DNA of 64,000 nucleotides. Origin: Pholiota molesta (Eukaryota > Basidiomycota > Agaricomycetes > Agaricales > Strophariaceae). Shown here piece after piece: positions 49,557-59,630 of the stretch (its first letter is position 1; each line of letters opens with the position of its first letter). Below the pieces are notes generated by a model, which saw nothing but the letters and a program-made list of their open reading frames with translations, was not told where the DNA came from and did no database searches. The stretch lies in contig JACGCK010000136.1 in assembly GCA_014925825.1 (NCBI GenBank), positions 56,908-120,907 on the forward strand, in the 5' to 3' direction. The position numbers and the translations under genes were made by a program.

Positions 49557-52017
49557 GACTTTGGGGTATTTTTTTATTTATGTTTTTTTATTTGGTTTGT
49601 CTACTATTCTTGACAATGTAGCTACTAGTTCTTCTTTTCCGTCACTAGATTTGTATACGTAAATCTTACTTTGTATTCTTATGTGTAGTTTATCAATCTT
49701 AGCTGGGCCCACAATTTACGCACGCAGATTAGTGATGGGTAGTGTATCTAGAGTAGGAAATGTGCACCCCCATTTCTACCTGCAAGCCTCGAGACTCGTT
49801 CGCGTTTGAGACTACTCATGAGGTGGCGAGGTTGCTCCGCCATTGGAAAGTGAACATAGCGTGAAGCATCATTAGCATCCATCTACAAGTATATTTGTGC
49901 GTTTTTTGAAGCCGGCGAGTGCACAAAGGCATATCCTCCATGGGCAGTGCCACGGCATGGTCATCTGCTCCGTCCACATGCCGCAGAGCCCCTGCTCAAC
50001 GTGCTTGAGGTGCCGGAGGAAGCGGAAGAGGAGCTGGTAGCAGAGGATTGTCTTTCATGAGATGACAAGGGAAAGGGGAATTTGACTTCATAATCGAACG
50101 ACTCGAACATCATCGCATCAATGGCTAAGAAATTGTATTAGAGACGTTTTCCTTCCAGCTCTCCAGCAACAAAGGTACGTATGCACCGCCAGGTAAACGG
50201 CCACCTGCTGAACGCGGCGACGGTATCTCAGTTTGATGGCACTGTGACAATCCTGTAGATGTCGAACCGTCTCACTGCTACAGCCTTCTTTATGAATATT
50301 GTTGAAGGTGTAATTGATAATAGAAGCGTACCGTGTATCTTCATTCCCAGAATTCATCTGTATAGTCCATCTCCAAAGTATTTCTGTCGATAAACTTGCT
50401 TTCCTTCACAAGCTCCTTGTAAGGGTCCATTAGCTTCGTTCTTCACCATTTCTTTGACGTCCTCTTCGCAGCTGGACGAGGAGAATGAAACACCCGGATT
50501 GTCGGCTGTAGCAAATTCGTTGAGTTGATATATCAGGGAGAGCGTACCCATGGTCGGGTAGACATAGAGTCCTCCTGACTCCTCCACGAATTTGCGGCTC
50601 TTGAAAACCTCTTTGTTAGTCGGATGTGGAAGAGCAGCTTCTCGTCCTAGATGGGGCTGCAGCTGTGTCGGCGAGCATAACTCTTTGGAACAAGTAGTAA
50701 GTGCACACCTATCGATTGCTTCGATGGACTCACAGCCTCGAATGCATGTCGTAGTCCCTCGAGGTAATGTCATAAAAGAATGATTGGAGTGTTTGCCGCT
50801 GCAGCGATGGGTAGGTGCGAATACGCCTGTGGATGACATGAGATTTTTTTAGATATTTTGACTGAACAATGAGAATGCGACATTCTACATACCAGAGTGC
50901 CATGTGAAACTGTGAATCATTATCAGAGTAGTGTAGTCCTTGATGTGTGCAGGAATATTTACAGATCAGGTATGAAGCTGAGAGAAGACACGATGTGTCG
51001 ATGATAGAAGCTGTCTAGACTTCTAGTGCTGTCATCCTGATCTACAACCAGCCGGCGGATCATATAGAAGAGCAGAAAAGAATGTCCACACCTCCTCATA
51101 CCAAATTCGAAAGGTACTCAAACCCTTGCAATCTCCTGGAGTCCTCCTTGATGCTCCGCGCACTCAGAATGATGGCCGCAATGTTTTGCTGGTGATGGTC
51201 GAATTCTTCGGGGTCAGGCTGGGTGCATTGGCGAGGAGGTGCTGGTTATTTCCGCCCGTGTTATTGAGATTGGGCTGCAGAATGGTGGCGACCTTGAAAG
51301 AAAAAGGGATCAGTAAGACGTGTCACTGTACAAAGGCACGGCTATGCTTACTAGTGGTCGGGTTGGCCTGGATTTGGACGTTTTCTTCTTCATTATAGAG
51401 TGTTCTTGTTGATGCAAAAAAAAAATGGAGATGGGATTGATGACAAATAGGGTAAGCAACGAGTAATAGGGAGGTTCAGAAAAGAAAGAGTGCGACACTT
51501 ACGAAGAGGCGATTCATTTCAGCCCCATCGACGAGCATAGGAGTGTTGTATCGGTATGGCTTGAACCTCAACAAGTTACAACGGCCATGTTACACGGTAG
51601 AAGGGAAGTCAAGCGACATCTTGTATGGTCGTAACAACGAGACCCTAGGCCTCAGGTTCTGCCACAGAAAAACAAATTGTAGAGTTAGTATATAGATAAA
51701 AGGTGTAGAAATAAGTGGCGAGCCCCCCCCCATACTATTCTCTCTTTGTCATTATCGCCCTCAGTTTGCAGTGAGCCTATCCAACACCAGAGACTTCAGG
51801 ATGTGTAAGTAAAAGACAAGAATGATACACGTTCAACATTCAACATCCTAGTCGTGAGAGTTTGAGTGCACGACATCAACGTTCAACCACTGACATCATG
51901 ATAGAGAGAAAATGTTCGACATCCTTGATGTTTGACATCGTATCAATATATCGTGTACTAGTGAAGTTACTTCTTGATATTAATGTGAAACTGTGGACAA
52001 AAATTGAATTGTAAAAA
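49557..52017. other. Intergenic, one weak ORF on the - strand
   Basis: Apart from the ORF at 50354-50839 I see only AT-rich spacer. Around 51830-51950 the words TTCAACATC/TTCGACATC/TTTGACATC recur several times in about 120 bases, in both orientations. Confidence 0.4.
50354..50839 (-). CDS. Hypothetical ORF, 161 residues
   Basis: Open from ATG at 50839 to the stop at 50354. It is Cys-containing in its first half (CIRGCES, CALTTCSKELC) with an acidic second half. No domain recognised and no splice pattern confirms it. It may be one exon of a larger gene or a chance frame. Confidence 0.25.
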   Translation of the reverse strand: MSSTGVFAPTHRCSGKHSNHSFMTLPRGTTTCIRGCESIEAIDRCALTTCSKELCSPTQLQPHLGREAALPHPTNKEVFKSRKFVEESGGLYVYPTMGTLSLIYQLNEFATADNPGVSFSSSSCEEDVKEMVKNEANGPLQGACEGKQVYRQKYFGDGLYR

Positions 52018-52310
52018 CTACATATCTGCTGCTGACATGGGTAAAAGCATTGGACTACACCCTTCTTTTTCCAATGTGTCTCGTGTCATACGGTTTCGAA
52101 GGAGGATCATTTGATCAAGAAAGAAATTGTATCTGTCTGGCAACATTTCACGCACGATAGGATTGAAGGTCCCAAGCCAAACGTTTGTTTGCTCTGCAAT
52201 AGATGAGTTGAAATACCACGCCTTGTCACCTTCGCCATAAAGCTCCCTGTACATGGCTGGATTGCAATTGCTTTGGCAGTACTCGTCTCGGATGGAATGC
52301 TTGCAGTTAA
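52018..52310 (-). pseudogene. C-terminal remnant of a KDZ-transposon-associated (CxC-type) protein
   Basis: The - strand frame reads CKHSIRDEYCQSNCNPAMY, then a stretch with AEQTNVWLGTFNPIVREM and RYNFFLDQMILLRNRM, and stops at 52018. I recognise the EQTN-W-G and YNFFLDEM-x-RRN pattern as the usual C-terminus of large Cys-cluster proteins found with Kyakuja/Dileera/Zisupton (KDZ) transposons in mushrooms. Only about 95 residues remain. Upstream, the frame runs into the tRNA-like sequence, so the rest of the gene is missing or is separated by an insertion. Confidence 0.5.
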
Positions 52311-52340
52311 AGTGTGTGACGCCTAACTGGGAAATACTCG

Positions 52341-52344
52341 AAAA
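52341..52344 (-). terminator. Possible Pol III terminator
   Basis: AAAA on the + strand, so TTTT on the tRNA strand, 4 bases past the 3' end of the tRNA-like sequence. Confidence 0.45.
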
Positions 52345-52347
52345 CAT

Positions 52348-52427
52348 GGACCAGCCTGGGATTGAACTCAGGACCTCGCACTCCAAGGTTCCAAGGCGCG
52401 GCGTGCTAACCATTACACCACCAGCCC
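52348..52427 (-). tRNA. tRNA-Pro(UGG)-like gene or recent pseudogene
   Basis: The - strand begins GGGCTGG and ends CTGGTCC, giving a 7-bp acceptor with three G-U pairs. Box A (TGGTGTAATGG) and box B (AGTTCAATCCC) are recognisable, and the D-arm folds. A 5-bp anticodon stem (CGCGC/GTGCG) encloses a 14-nt loop containing CTTGGAACCTTGGA, which would fit anticodon TGG plus a 7-nt intron or duplication. Total length of 80 nt equals 73 plus 7. The T-stem appears one base short, so a slightly damaged copy is as likely as a working one. Confidence 0.5.
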
Positions 52428-52900
52428 ATCAACACGTTATCTTATCTTGGACATTGGACTTCTTGCATCAGTGATCACATGACTCTATTTACGTCTGTTA
52501 CTCTTACAGCTTACTTGTACCGTAAATGCTCATGTATCACTTAACTATATACTATGAACTCCTGAACTCGCATCTCCGTTGCACCCTCTCTGAGAGCTCC
52601 CTCTACCCATGCCGGCTGGATACCCTGTAGCTATCCCCCTGCCCAGGGTCACACGGCCTCTCCGCGAAGAGTCGCAACGCTTATCGGTGTGGTGGGTTGA
52701 CAGCCGCTGGCAGTCCCCCCTAACCAAACCTTCTACTTCAGCACCCCGAAGTCCCGCGAACCAGAGGCTTCACAATGGTGGGGGCACCGCGGAACTTCAC
52801 CTCCGCGCTGAAGTTCTCCCTTTGATCGACGGACGCCTTCCTCGGATCGACTCGAAGACGATCAATCCCTAGGAATCCATACCGTCATCACCCTCCGAAG

Positions 52901-53061
52901 TACTCGTCGGTCGACACCGTTATGAAGACCCAGCGTGTGCGGTTGGGTAGCGTCCCGGAGACGAGACCTACTACACTCGCTGGATGTTGTTCCGAAGGCT
53001 AGGTTGATTCGTTCTGACGAATCCCTGCTAGCGGAACGACAATCTTCACCGGAAGTCCCGC
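52901..53061 (+). repeat. Leader direct repeat, copy A
   Basis: A 161-bp sequence beginning TACTCGTCGGTCGACACC, repeated without visible change at 53069-53229 (period 168). Confidence 0.92.
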
Positions 53062-53068
53062 TTACTAC

Positions 53069-53229
53069 TACTCGTCGGTCGACACCGTTATGAAGACCCA
53101 GCGTGTGCGGTTGGGTAGCGTCCCGGAGACGAGACCTACTACACTCGCTGGATGTTGTTCCGAAGGCTAGGTTGATTCGTTCTGACGAATCCCTGCTAGC
53201 GGAACGACAATCTTCACCGGAAGTCCCGC
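53069..53229 (+). repeat. Leader direct repeat, copy B
   Basis: Same 161 bp as 52901-53061, separated from it by a 7-nt spacer. Confidence 0.92.
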
Positions 53230-53252
53230 CTACTCTACTCCTCCCTTCCTGA

Positions 53253-53468
53253 TACGCTCGTCGGTCGACTATGGATCAGAGATCCGGTATTCAAGGTCGG
53301 GTAGCGTCCTTGTGACGAGACCTACTATGATCACCGGATTTCCCTTCGAAGGCTGGGTTGATTCGTGTAAACGTTTCCCGCTAGCGAATGGGAGTTTCCC
53401 TTCGAAGGCTGGGTTGATTCGTGTAAACGTGTCCCGCTAGCGAATGGGATATCTTTGCCAATGTCCCG
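53253..53468 (+). repeat. Leader repeat, diverged third copy with an internal duplication
   Basis: It starts with the same CTCGTCGGTCGAC word and keeps GGGTAGCGTCC, GACGAGACCTACTA and CCGCTAGCG in the same order, but differs elsewhere. A stretch of about 55 bases beginning TTTCCCTTCGAAGGCTGG is itself duplicated in tandem at about 53339-53393 and 53394-53449. Confidence 0.8.
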
Positions 53469-53629
53469 CGTACCGTATCTAAATTTATACCCTTCCTATT
53501 CAGTCTATCTCCCTATGTTTTATTTCATCTTTCAACTATTCGAGCTATGCCCATCTGATAAGGAGATCATATATCTTCCTTCGAAATTCTTCGACCACTT
53601 CTCGTTCAAGTTACGACCCTTCCCTCGAC

Positions 53630-55372
53630 ATGCCAGCAAAGGTCGCTAAAGTCTCCGATGCGACGGGAACTCCCCCCGCGCCAAAAGGGCCAAAGCTTAG
53701 AACTACGAGCAATTCTCGGCAGACCGCCGACTACGCCCCCGTCGGAACTACTCTACAGCCGACGCCCGCGTCTTCCGTTCCCCCTTCGACTCACGCTTCG
53801 CCCAGGCATTCCAGACGTGCTTCTATGGAGGAAGTGGAGGACCCGGATAGTCCCAAGGGCCCGCCCAGAGCACCTTCTCCGGGTCGCCCTATTTTAGAAC
53901 GATCCGACGCTCGTGACAGATCACCCGCTACTCCAATTCGCTCTGCGCGATCCATCGACGCAAGAGGAAGAAAGCAATATAAAGAACCCCGCTCGAATCC
54001 GGCCGTCGTGGCTCGTGGACCAACGAGTAAACCCGCTAGCGTGGCTGCCTCCCCTGGACCTGCCAAAGGTTCTCGGGTAGCGTCCGTTACGAAATCAGCT
54101 CAGGCTCCAAAGGGCTCGCTGACGGCTGATGTACCTCAGAGCGCTGTTTTTTTACAGTCTCCCACTCGTGCCTCGTCACGGTCGAATTCGCCTAGTCCCC
54201 GGTCCCCTACCGAGAAAAGGACGATGATGGAAGTCCCGAAGTCAATCTTTGACGGGATAACCGTCATGAATGGGATCGTGATATACGATGAACCACTCCA
54301 AGCTTCAGTCAGTAGACTGCATCCACCTTGGATCGAATTCTCGGAAGATGTCGACCCTCTCGACGCTTATGGAGGCGTAGACGGAATGTTGGAAGGTCGC
54401 CCTGCGGAAGAAGCGCTTTGGATCCGAGACATTTTAATTCGTTGGACCTATCCCGACCTCGACTGCAACTACGAAAACCTTCCTAACCTGGTCGAAACCG
54501 TTACCGCCACTAAGCTGACCGTAAACGACCTTATCGAATACAACAGCATTACGGGAACCAAATTCTACTCCTTCCATTCGAAACTTTTGGACTTAGGTTT
54601 GGCCCTTCAAGCTCTCACCCAGATACTCAGGGCGTTCACGGATTTCTTCTATGGCCACGATGCTTCCTCGTTCTATCCGGACAGAGACTTCAAACTCCTT
54701 CGTCTCTTAGCCTGGCACACGCAACCCGAAGAAATGGTCGCTACATACAAGGTTCTCCAAAGACGTTGCTCTTTAGCAGTAGTCCACGTCACGAAACATC
54801 TTAACAAAATTAAAAAGGTGTTTCTCCTTGACCGTGAAGAGGCTTTTTCAGTCTCTTCCTACAACTCGACGACTGGTTCGGAGCGAATACGAATCGATGA
54901 TCTTTCTCCTCGATCTACGCTGCGAACCTATCTTTCTAGAGACGATTTCGCTTCTGACTTCGTTGGAGAAGACACCGTCTTGCGAGCGAATGTCCTAAAC
55001 AACATCGAATCTTCCAGTGAACTTTTCAAACCGACGCCCTATACTCATCGTTCTTACACTCCAGCTCTCAACCAATCTGCTGATGCAGTTAGTGAGCGAT
55101 TGAAGTTCATCAACGAGAGGAGTACGAGGAGTAGACCCGAAGAACCCGATTCCATCAGTGGGTTCCTCGCTCAACGACAAGTCACTTTTGCACCCCCGAC
55201 CCCGCATTTTGCCTCTACCTCTATCAGCAGCATAAATCGTCAGCACCCCGTTTCGTCTTTGCCCGGTGTAGGCACCGTACCCACCATAAAGATCGACACC
55301 TTCAACAACTCTGGGGGCCTACTGCTGCCTGGGGGGGATCTACCTGGGGGGACCATCTGTTCAGCCCACTAA
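53630..55372 (+). CDS. Gag-like ORF 1 of the gypsy element, 580 residues
   Basis: The first ORF after the leader, starting MPAKVAKVSDATG. The first 190 residues are Pro/Ser/Arg-rich; residues of about 200-440 look globular and helical (WIRDILIRWTYPDLDCNYEN; ALQALTQILRAFTDFFYGHD). No catalytic motif seen. It ends 8 bases before ORF 2 in a stretch with a 7-G and a 6-G run. Skipping one base in that stretch would continue directly into ORF 2, so the two may be one Gag polyprotein, linked by a +1 shift or artificially split. Confidence 0.6.
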   Translation: MPAKVAKVSDATGTPPAPKGPKLRTTSNSRQTADYAPVGTTLQPTPASSVPPSTHASPRHSRRASMEEVEDPDSPKGPPRAPSPGRPILERSDARDRSPATPIRSARSIDARGRKQYKEPRSNPAVVARGPTSKPASVAASPGPAKGSRVASVTKSAQAPKGSLTADVPQSAVFLQSPTRASSRSNSPSPRSPTEKRTMMEVPKSIFDGITVMNGIVIYDEPLQASVSRLHPPWIEFSEDVDPLDAYGGVDGMLEGRPAEEALWIRDILIRWTYPDLDCNYENLPNLVETVTATKLTVNDLIEYNSITGTKFYSFHSKLLDLGLALQALTQILRAFTDFFYGHDASSFYPDRDFKLLRLLAWHTQPEEMVATYKVLQRRCSLAVVHVTKHLNKIKKVFLLDREEAFSVSSYNSTTGSERIRIDDLSPRSTLRTYLSRDDFASDFVGEDTVLRANVLNNIESSSELFKPTPYTHRSYTPALNQSADAVSERLKFINERSTRSRPEEPDSISGFLAQRQVTFAPPTPHFASTSISSINRQHPVSSLPGVGTVPTIKIDTFNNSGGLLLPGGDLPGGTICSAH

Positions 55373-55379
55373 AGGGATA

Positions 55380-57476
55380 TTGCCAAACGTCTCCAATGCA
55401 GCTACTTTTCCGTCGACATCTAACTGGAGCTCTTATCAATTCTCGCACGACGCGAATTCCTCAAAGCCCAACGATCCTTCCCAACCACCGGGAAATGGCC
55501 CTCCTGATGGAGGACCGCCTAATCCAGGAGGATTTCATTATCCTGGGGGGGGAAGCGGCGGCGGCGGCGGCGGAGGCGGCGGAGGCGGCGGCAGCGGCGG
55601 CGGTGGCGGAGGAAGTGGAGGAGGACCTCCCGGCGGAGGACCTCCTGGCGGAGGACCTCCTGGAGGAGGCCCGCCCAGTGGAGGACCCTCGGACAAAGGC
55701 GGTGGTCCGCCCAATGATCCTCCACCAAGCGGCCCACACTCAGGTCAACCTTCCCCTCTCTCTTTACCGCCCAACTTCTTCAACACTGGCTGGCAAATGC
55801 AAAACAAGATTAACCTCAGTAGCTTACCTGTCTGGAATGGCAACGGCGACACGATTATCGACTATGTCAGCGAAACCGCGGCTTTTGCTGCTATGAGTGA
55901 CAACATGAATACCGAGATAGGCCAACTCGCCCCTTTAAGATGGACGGACCGAGCTAAGAAGTGGTGGGAATCTCTCACTTCCGAGAACCGCAAAATCTAC
56001 GGACAAAACTGGAATCATCTGCTTTTCGCCATCCGAGCTCATTTTATGAATGAAAATTGGACTAGACTCCGTATGCAAGAGTTCGAAGAAATGAAATTCC
56101 GGCAAAAGAATCATTCGACGGAGCACCCTCTAGACTTCATTCAACGACGCATACGTTCTCATTCTTTCTTATTCCCTACGGACTCAGACGGACCGGCGGC
56201 TATCTCTCGAATTCTGCGCACTCAACCTACGGAATGGGGAACCTTGCTCAATGAATTAGTCACCCCCAACATGATGGAATTACAAGCAACTGCGGAACGC
56301 ATGGAGCAAACTTTGGAAACGTCCTATCTACTTCACGAGAACCTACGACGAGCCTCAGACCCTAAAGCGTATACCACTCCATATCGTAATCGTTCATTCT
56401 CCCGCAAACGAAACGCCCTGAACGTAGAAACCAATGACTCAGAGGACTCTGCTTCCGAGGACGAGAAACAAAACGAAACTTCAACGAACAAGGAAGCTCA
56501 CGCCGCCTCATTCTCGCGACCCAGAGGGAGTCGCGCCCCAGCCACTCCTCGTCCCGGTAGCAATTTTCCCGAGGGAAGGACCATTAATGGTTACGAGTTC
56601 AAACGAGACGACACCGTTTTGAGCACCAGACCTCCCAATGGATCCTGCTTCATTTGCACTAGTCCAAAACATGCTTATCGAGATTGCCCTCATCACGGAA
56701 GATTTTCCTTACTACGCGAAGCTCACGTCATTGAATTAGGCATTGACCCGGCTGAGGAGGACGCTTTAGACAGAGAAATGTTAGAATTTTTGATTCAATC
56801 GAATTCCTCTCCTGCCTATACCGACGACTCGTCGTCCTCGCCTGACATAACCAAGGATGCTATGAATGCCGAAGTAGCCAGTGAAAGTGAATCCGGATCA
56901 GATTCAAACCTCCCTCCTCGAAACCGTAATGAGAGACGACGTGTGAAATTTGAACAAGAGAAAAGCGCCAACACTTCCTCACCATCGTTGATGATACCTC
57001 GTAAAGTCAGACGCAAATCTTCTCTCCGACGCACCAAGTCCCCAGTCGAGCAGCACTCTTCCACCAGCGCCACGAAGGACGGCAGTCCGCTCGTAATTCC
57101 TGCTAAGAAAAGCCGTGCGCTCCCAGAAGGACTAGGTTCTTTAGGGACCCAAGCTCTTAGGATTAAAGTTCGCGTCGCCTCCCTTCACAACCCTACTACC
57201 GAAGCTCGTCTCGATTCCGGCGCTGACATCACTTTGATTTCGGAGGACTTCTATAACTCTTTGACCGACGTGCCGGAATTAAAAGAAGGCCTCCGGATGA
57301 AACTCTACCATCTAACGGGTCATGCAAAGGTCCTAGGCTACACTCGCACCACACTTTTTGCTCCAGCTACCGATAATACCATCGTGAGCTTCGAAATGGA
57401 AGCCTACGTAGTACGAGGAATGAGGTACCTATACTCATTGGCGAAGACTTTCAGACAACCTACGAAATCGGCTTGA
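55380..57476 (+). pseudogene. Gag-zinc knuckle-protease ORF 2 of the gypsy element
   Basis: It has no ATG of its own at the 5' end (the first start-like codon is TTG at 55380), which supports its being the continuation of ORF 1. A Gly/Pro-rich stretch (55536-55740) is followed by a retrotransposon Gag domain (residues about 145-330, with WWESLTSENRKIYGQNW). A CX2CX4HX4C knuckle lies at about residue 423 (CFICTSPKHAYRDC), and the aspartic protease active site is Asp612 in LDSGADITLIS. The protease continues past 57425 in another frame (VPILIGEDFQTTYEIGL), so the annotated stop at 57476 is a frameshift product. Confidence 0.7.
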
Positions 57477-58286
57477 CAAGACACGCTTCAGGCAAGTCTG
57501 AAGTCCTGGTTGGCCGCAACACACCGAAAGTCATCGAGGCCTCCTCAGCCCATAGCGTGGACTTAGGCTTCGAAATTCGCCAAGCTTTTTCCACCCAATC
57601 CTTCGTTCGCTCAAAAGCAATTCGTCGTGGCAAAGCCAAGCATCCTCCGGCGAACACTGACATCCCGGTTGTTGCAGCGGAGGACGTAGCTATAGCCGGG
57701 CAGCGTACATAATATCCGCATCGACGCGCCCTTCGACGGGCGGAAGGATTGGATAGTCGAGAAATTACTCATTGCCACGGACACTAATGACATCCTGGCC
57801 GCTCCTACCACATGGATCAACTCTGACCACCCTACGTTCCCATGGCTAACCCAAGTACCCGACCATGGTATATCCGTAAGGGCGACGTTGTCGGTCACCT
57901 AATCGACCCCGACTCCTTAGACCGCCCAACGGCAGAAACTGGGGAAAAGATGGCGGCAGCGGCCGAAGCTTTTCGAACGATCATAACTGGTACCTTACGG
58001 GAACAAGACCTAGCAGCAGCAACTACCGCCCCTGCGCCCAACGATGACCGACTGAAAGACGATGAAAACTGGGGCCCGAAAACCACAGCGATAGCCCAGA
58101 CGATTCCTTAGGCGATGTCGCGGAACTAGTTAATCTTGGCCCCGACATCCCTCCAGAAATATTACCTCGTCTCGCTGCGGTTCTTCGGAAGAACGAAGAC
58201 GCATTCGCACTAATGGTCGACTAGGTCAGGTCGCCGCTCGTGTAGAGGTCCCTCTTAAACCGGGTACTCAGCCCATTTCAGTTCCA
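57477..58286 (+). pseudogene. Protease-to-reverse-transcriptase linker, broken by frame changes
   Basis: The coding path changes frame at about 57700, 57842 and 58220. Recognisable pieces are GSVHNIRIDAPFDGRKDW, WYIRKGDVVGHLIDP and, after the last break, GQVAARVEVPLKPGTQPI, which is the usual lead-in to a Ty3 reverse transcriptase. Each break can be explained by one base. Confidence 0.6.
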
Positions 58287-59630
58287 ATGTATGGTGCTTC
58301 CCCGGCAAAGCGCGAGATAATCGACAACCAAGTCAACGCGTGGTTTGAAGCAGGGGTCATCGAGCCCTCCACCAGTCCTTGGGCCTTTCCCGTCGTCGTC
58401 GTCTACCGTAATGGTAAACCCCGTCTAGTAGTTGACTACCGGAAGCTTAATGCGCAAACCATCCCGGACGAATTCCCTATTCCTCGACAGAATGAAATCA
58501 TCCAGGCTTTGTCAGGTTCACAAGTGCTATCCTCATTCGACGCTCTTGCAGGATTTACTCAACTAGAAATGGCAGAGTCAGACAAAGAGAAGACCGCCTT
58601 CCGGTGTCATTTGGGTTTATGGCAATTCAAACGAATGCCTTTCGGCCTCCGTAACGGTCCCTCCATCTTCCAACGAATAATGCAAGGCGTTTTAGCACCC
58701 TATCTTTGGCTTTTCACCCTTGTATATATCGACGATATAGTTGTTTTCAGCCGAAATTGGGACGAACACTTAGTACACCTCGACAAAGTCCTAGGCGCTA
58801 TTGCGAAAGCAGGAATCACCCTATCACCCTCTAAATGCTTCGTGGGCTTCTCCTCCATCCTCCTCCTCGGTCAGAAAGTTTCCCGACTCGGACTATCAAC
58901 ACACGCGGAAAAAGTCGCAGCCATTCTCGATCTCGATCGACCTCACTCCACTAACGAACTACAAAAATTTCTGGGCATGGTCGTTTACTTTTCTCAATAT
59001 ATTCCATCATATTCCTTTATTGCTTCCCCTTTATTTTCACTTTTGCGCAAAGGGGTTAAATGGCATTGGAATCCCGAGCACGAATTCGCCTGGCAGCAAG
59101 CCAAAAACGCCTTGGCAGCCGCCCCTGTGCTAGGACATCCAATCCCCAACACCCCTTATCGTCTCTACACCGACGCATCCGACATCGCCCTAGGCGCCAG
59201 TCTACAGCAAATCCAACCCATACGAGTCGGCGATCTGAAAGGTACCCCTGTTTATGACCGACTGCTTAAAGCATGGGAAGCCAAGGGACCCATCCCATCA
59301 CTATTCTCTTCCTTGCTGCGAGAAATCAACGAAAAAGCGAAACCGGACACTTGGGCAGACACCTTCGAGGACACCATCGTGCATGTCGAGCGCGTCATCG
59401 CTTACTGGAGCCGGACCTTAAAGCCTGCTGAACAGAACTACAGCGCCACAGAACGCGAGGCTCTCGGTGCCAAGGAAGCCCTCGTCCGGTTCCAGCCATT
59501 CATTGAAGGCGAACAGATAATTCTGATCACGGACCACGCCGCCCTGCAATGGGCCCGAGTTTACGAAAACGCCAATAGGAGATTAGCGGCGTGGGGGCAG
59601 TATTCGCAGCCTTCCCAGGCCTACGAATAA
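58287..59630 (+). pseudogene. Reverse transcriptase and RNase H of the gypsy element
   Basis: Uninterrupted for 447 codons. Reverse transcriptase motifs: VVDYRKLNAQTIPDEFPIPR, SSFDALAGFTQLEM with the first catalytic Asp, FGLRNGPSIFQR, and VYIDDIVVF with the second and third Asp at about residues 149-150. RNase H: TDASDIALGASL, then SATEREALGAKEAL and ITDHAALQW supply the Asp-Glu-Asp set. Between the first and second RNase H motifs there are about 55 more residues than usual. The frame is lost in a G run near 59594, after which RNase H and the linker continue in the frame of 59591. Confidence 0.85.

Noticed and set aside
52018..52413. 131-codon - strand frame taken as a whole gene
   Set aside because: Its first third is the tRNA-like sequence read as protein; only the part from about 52310 down resembles a real protein.
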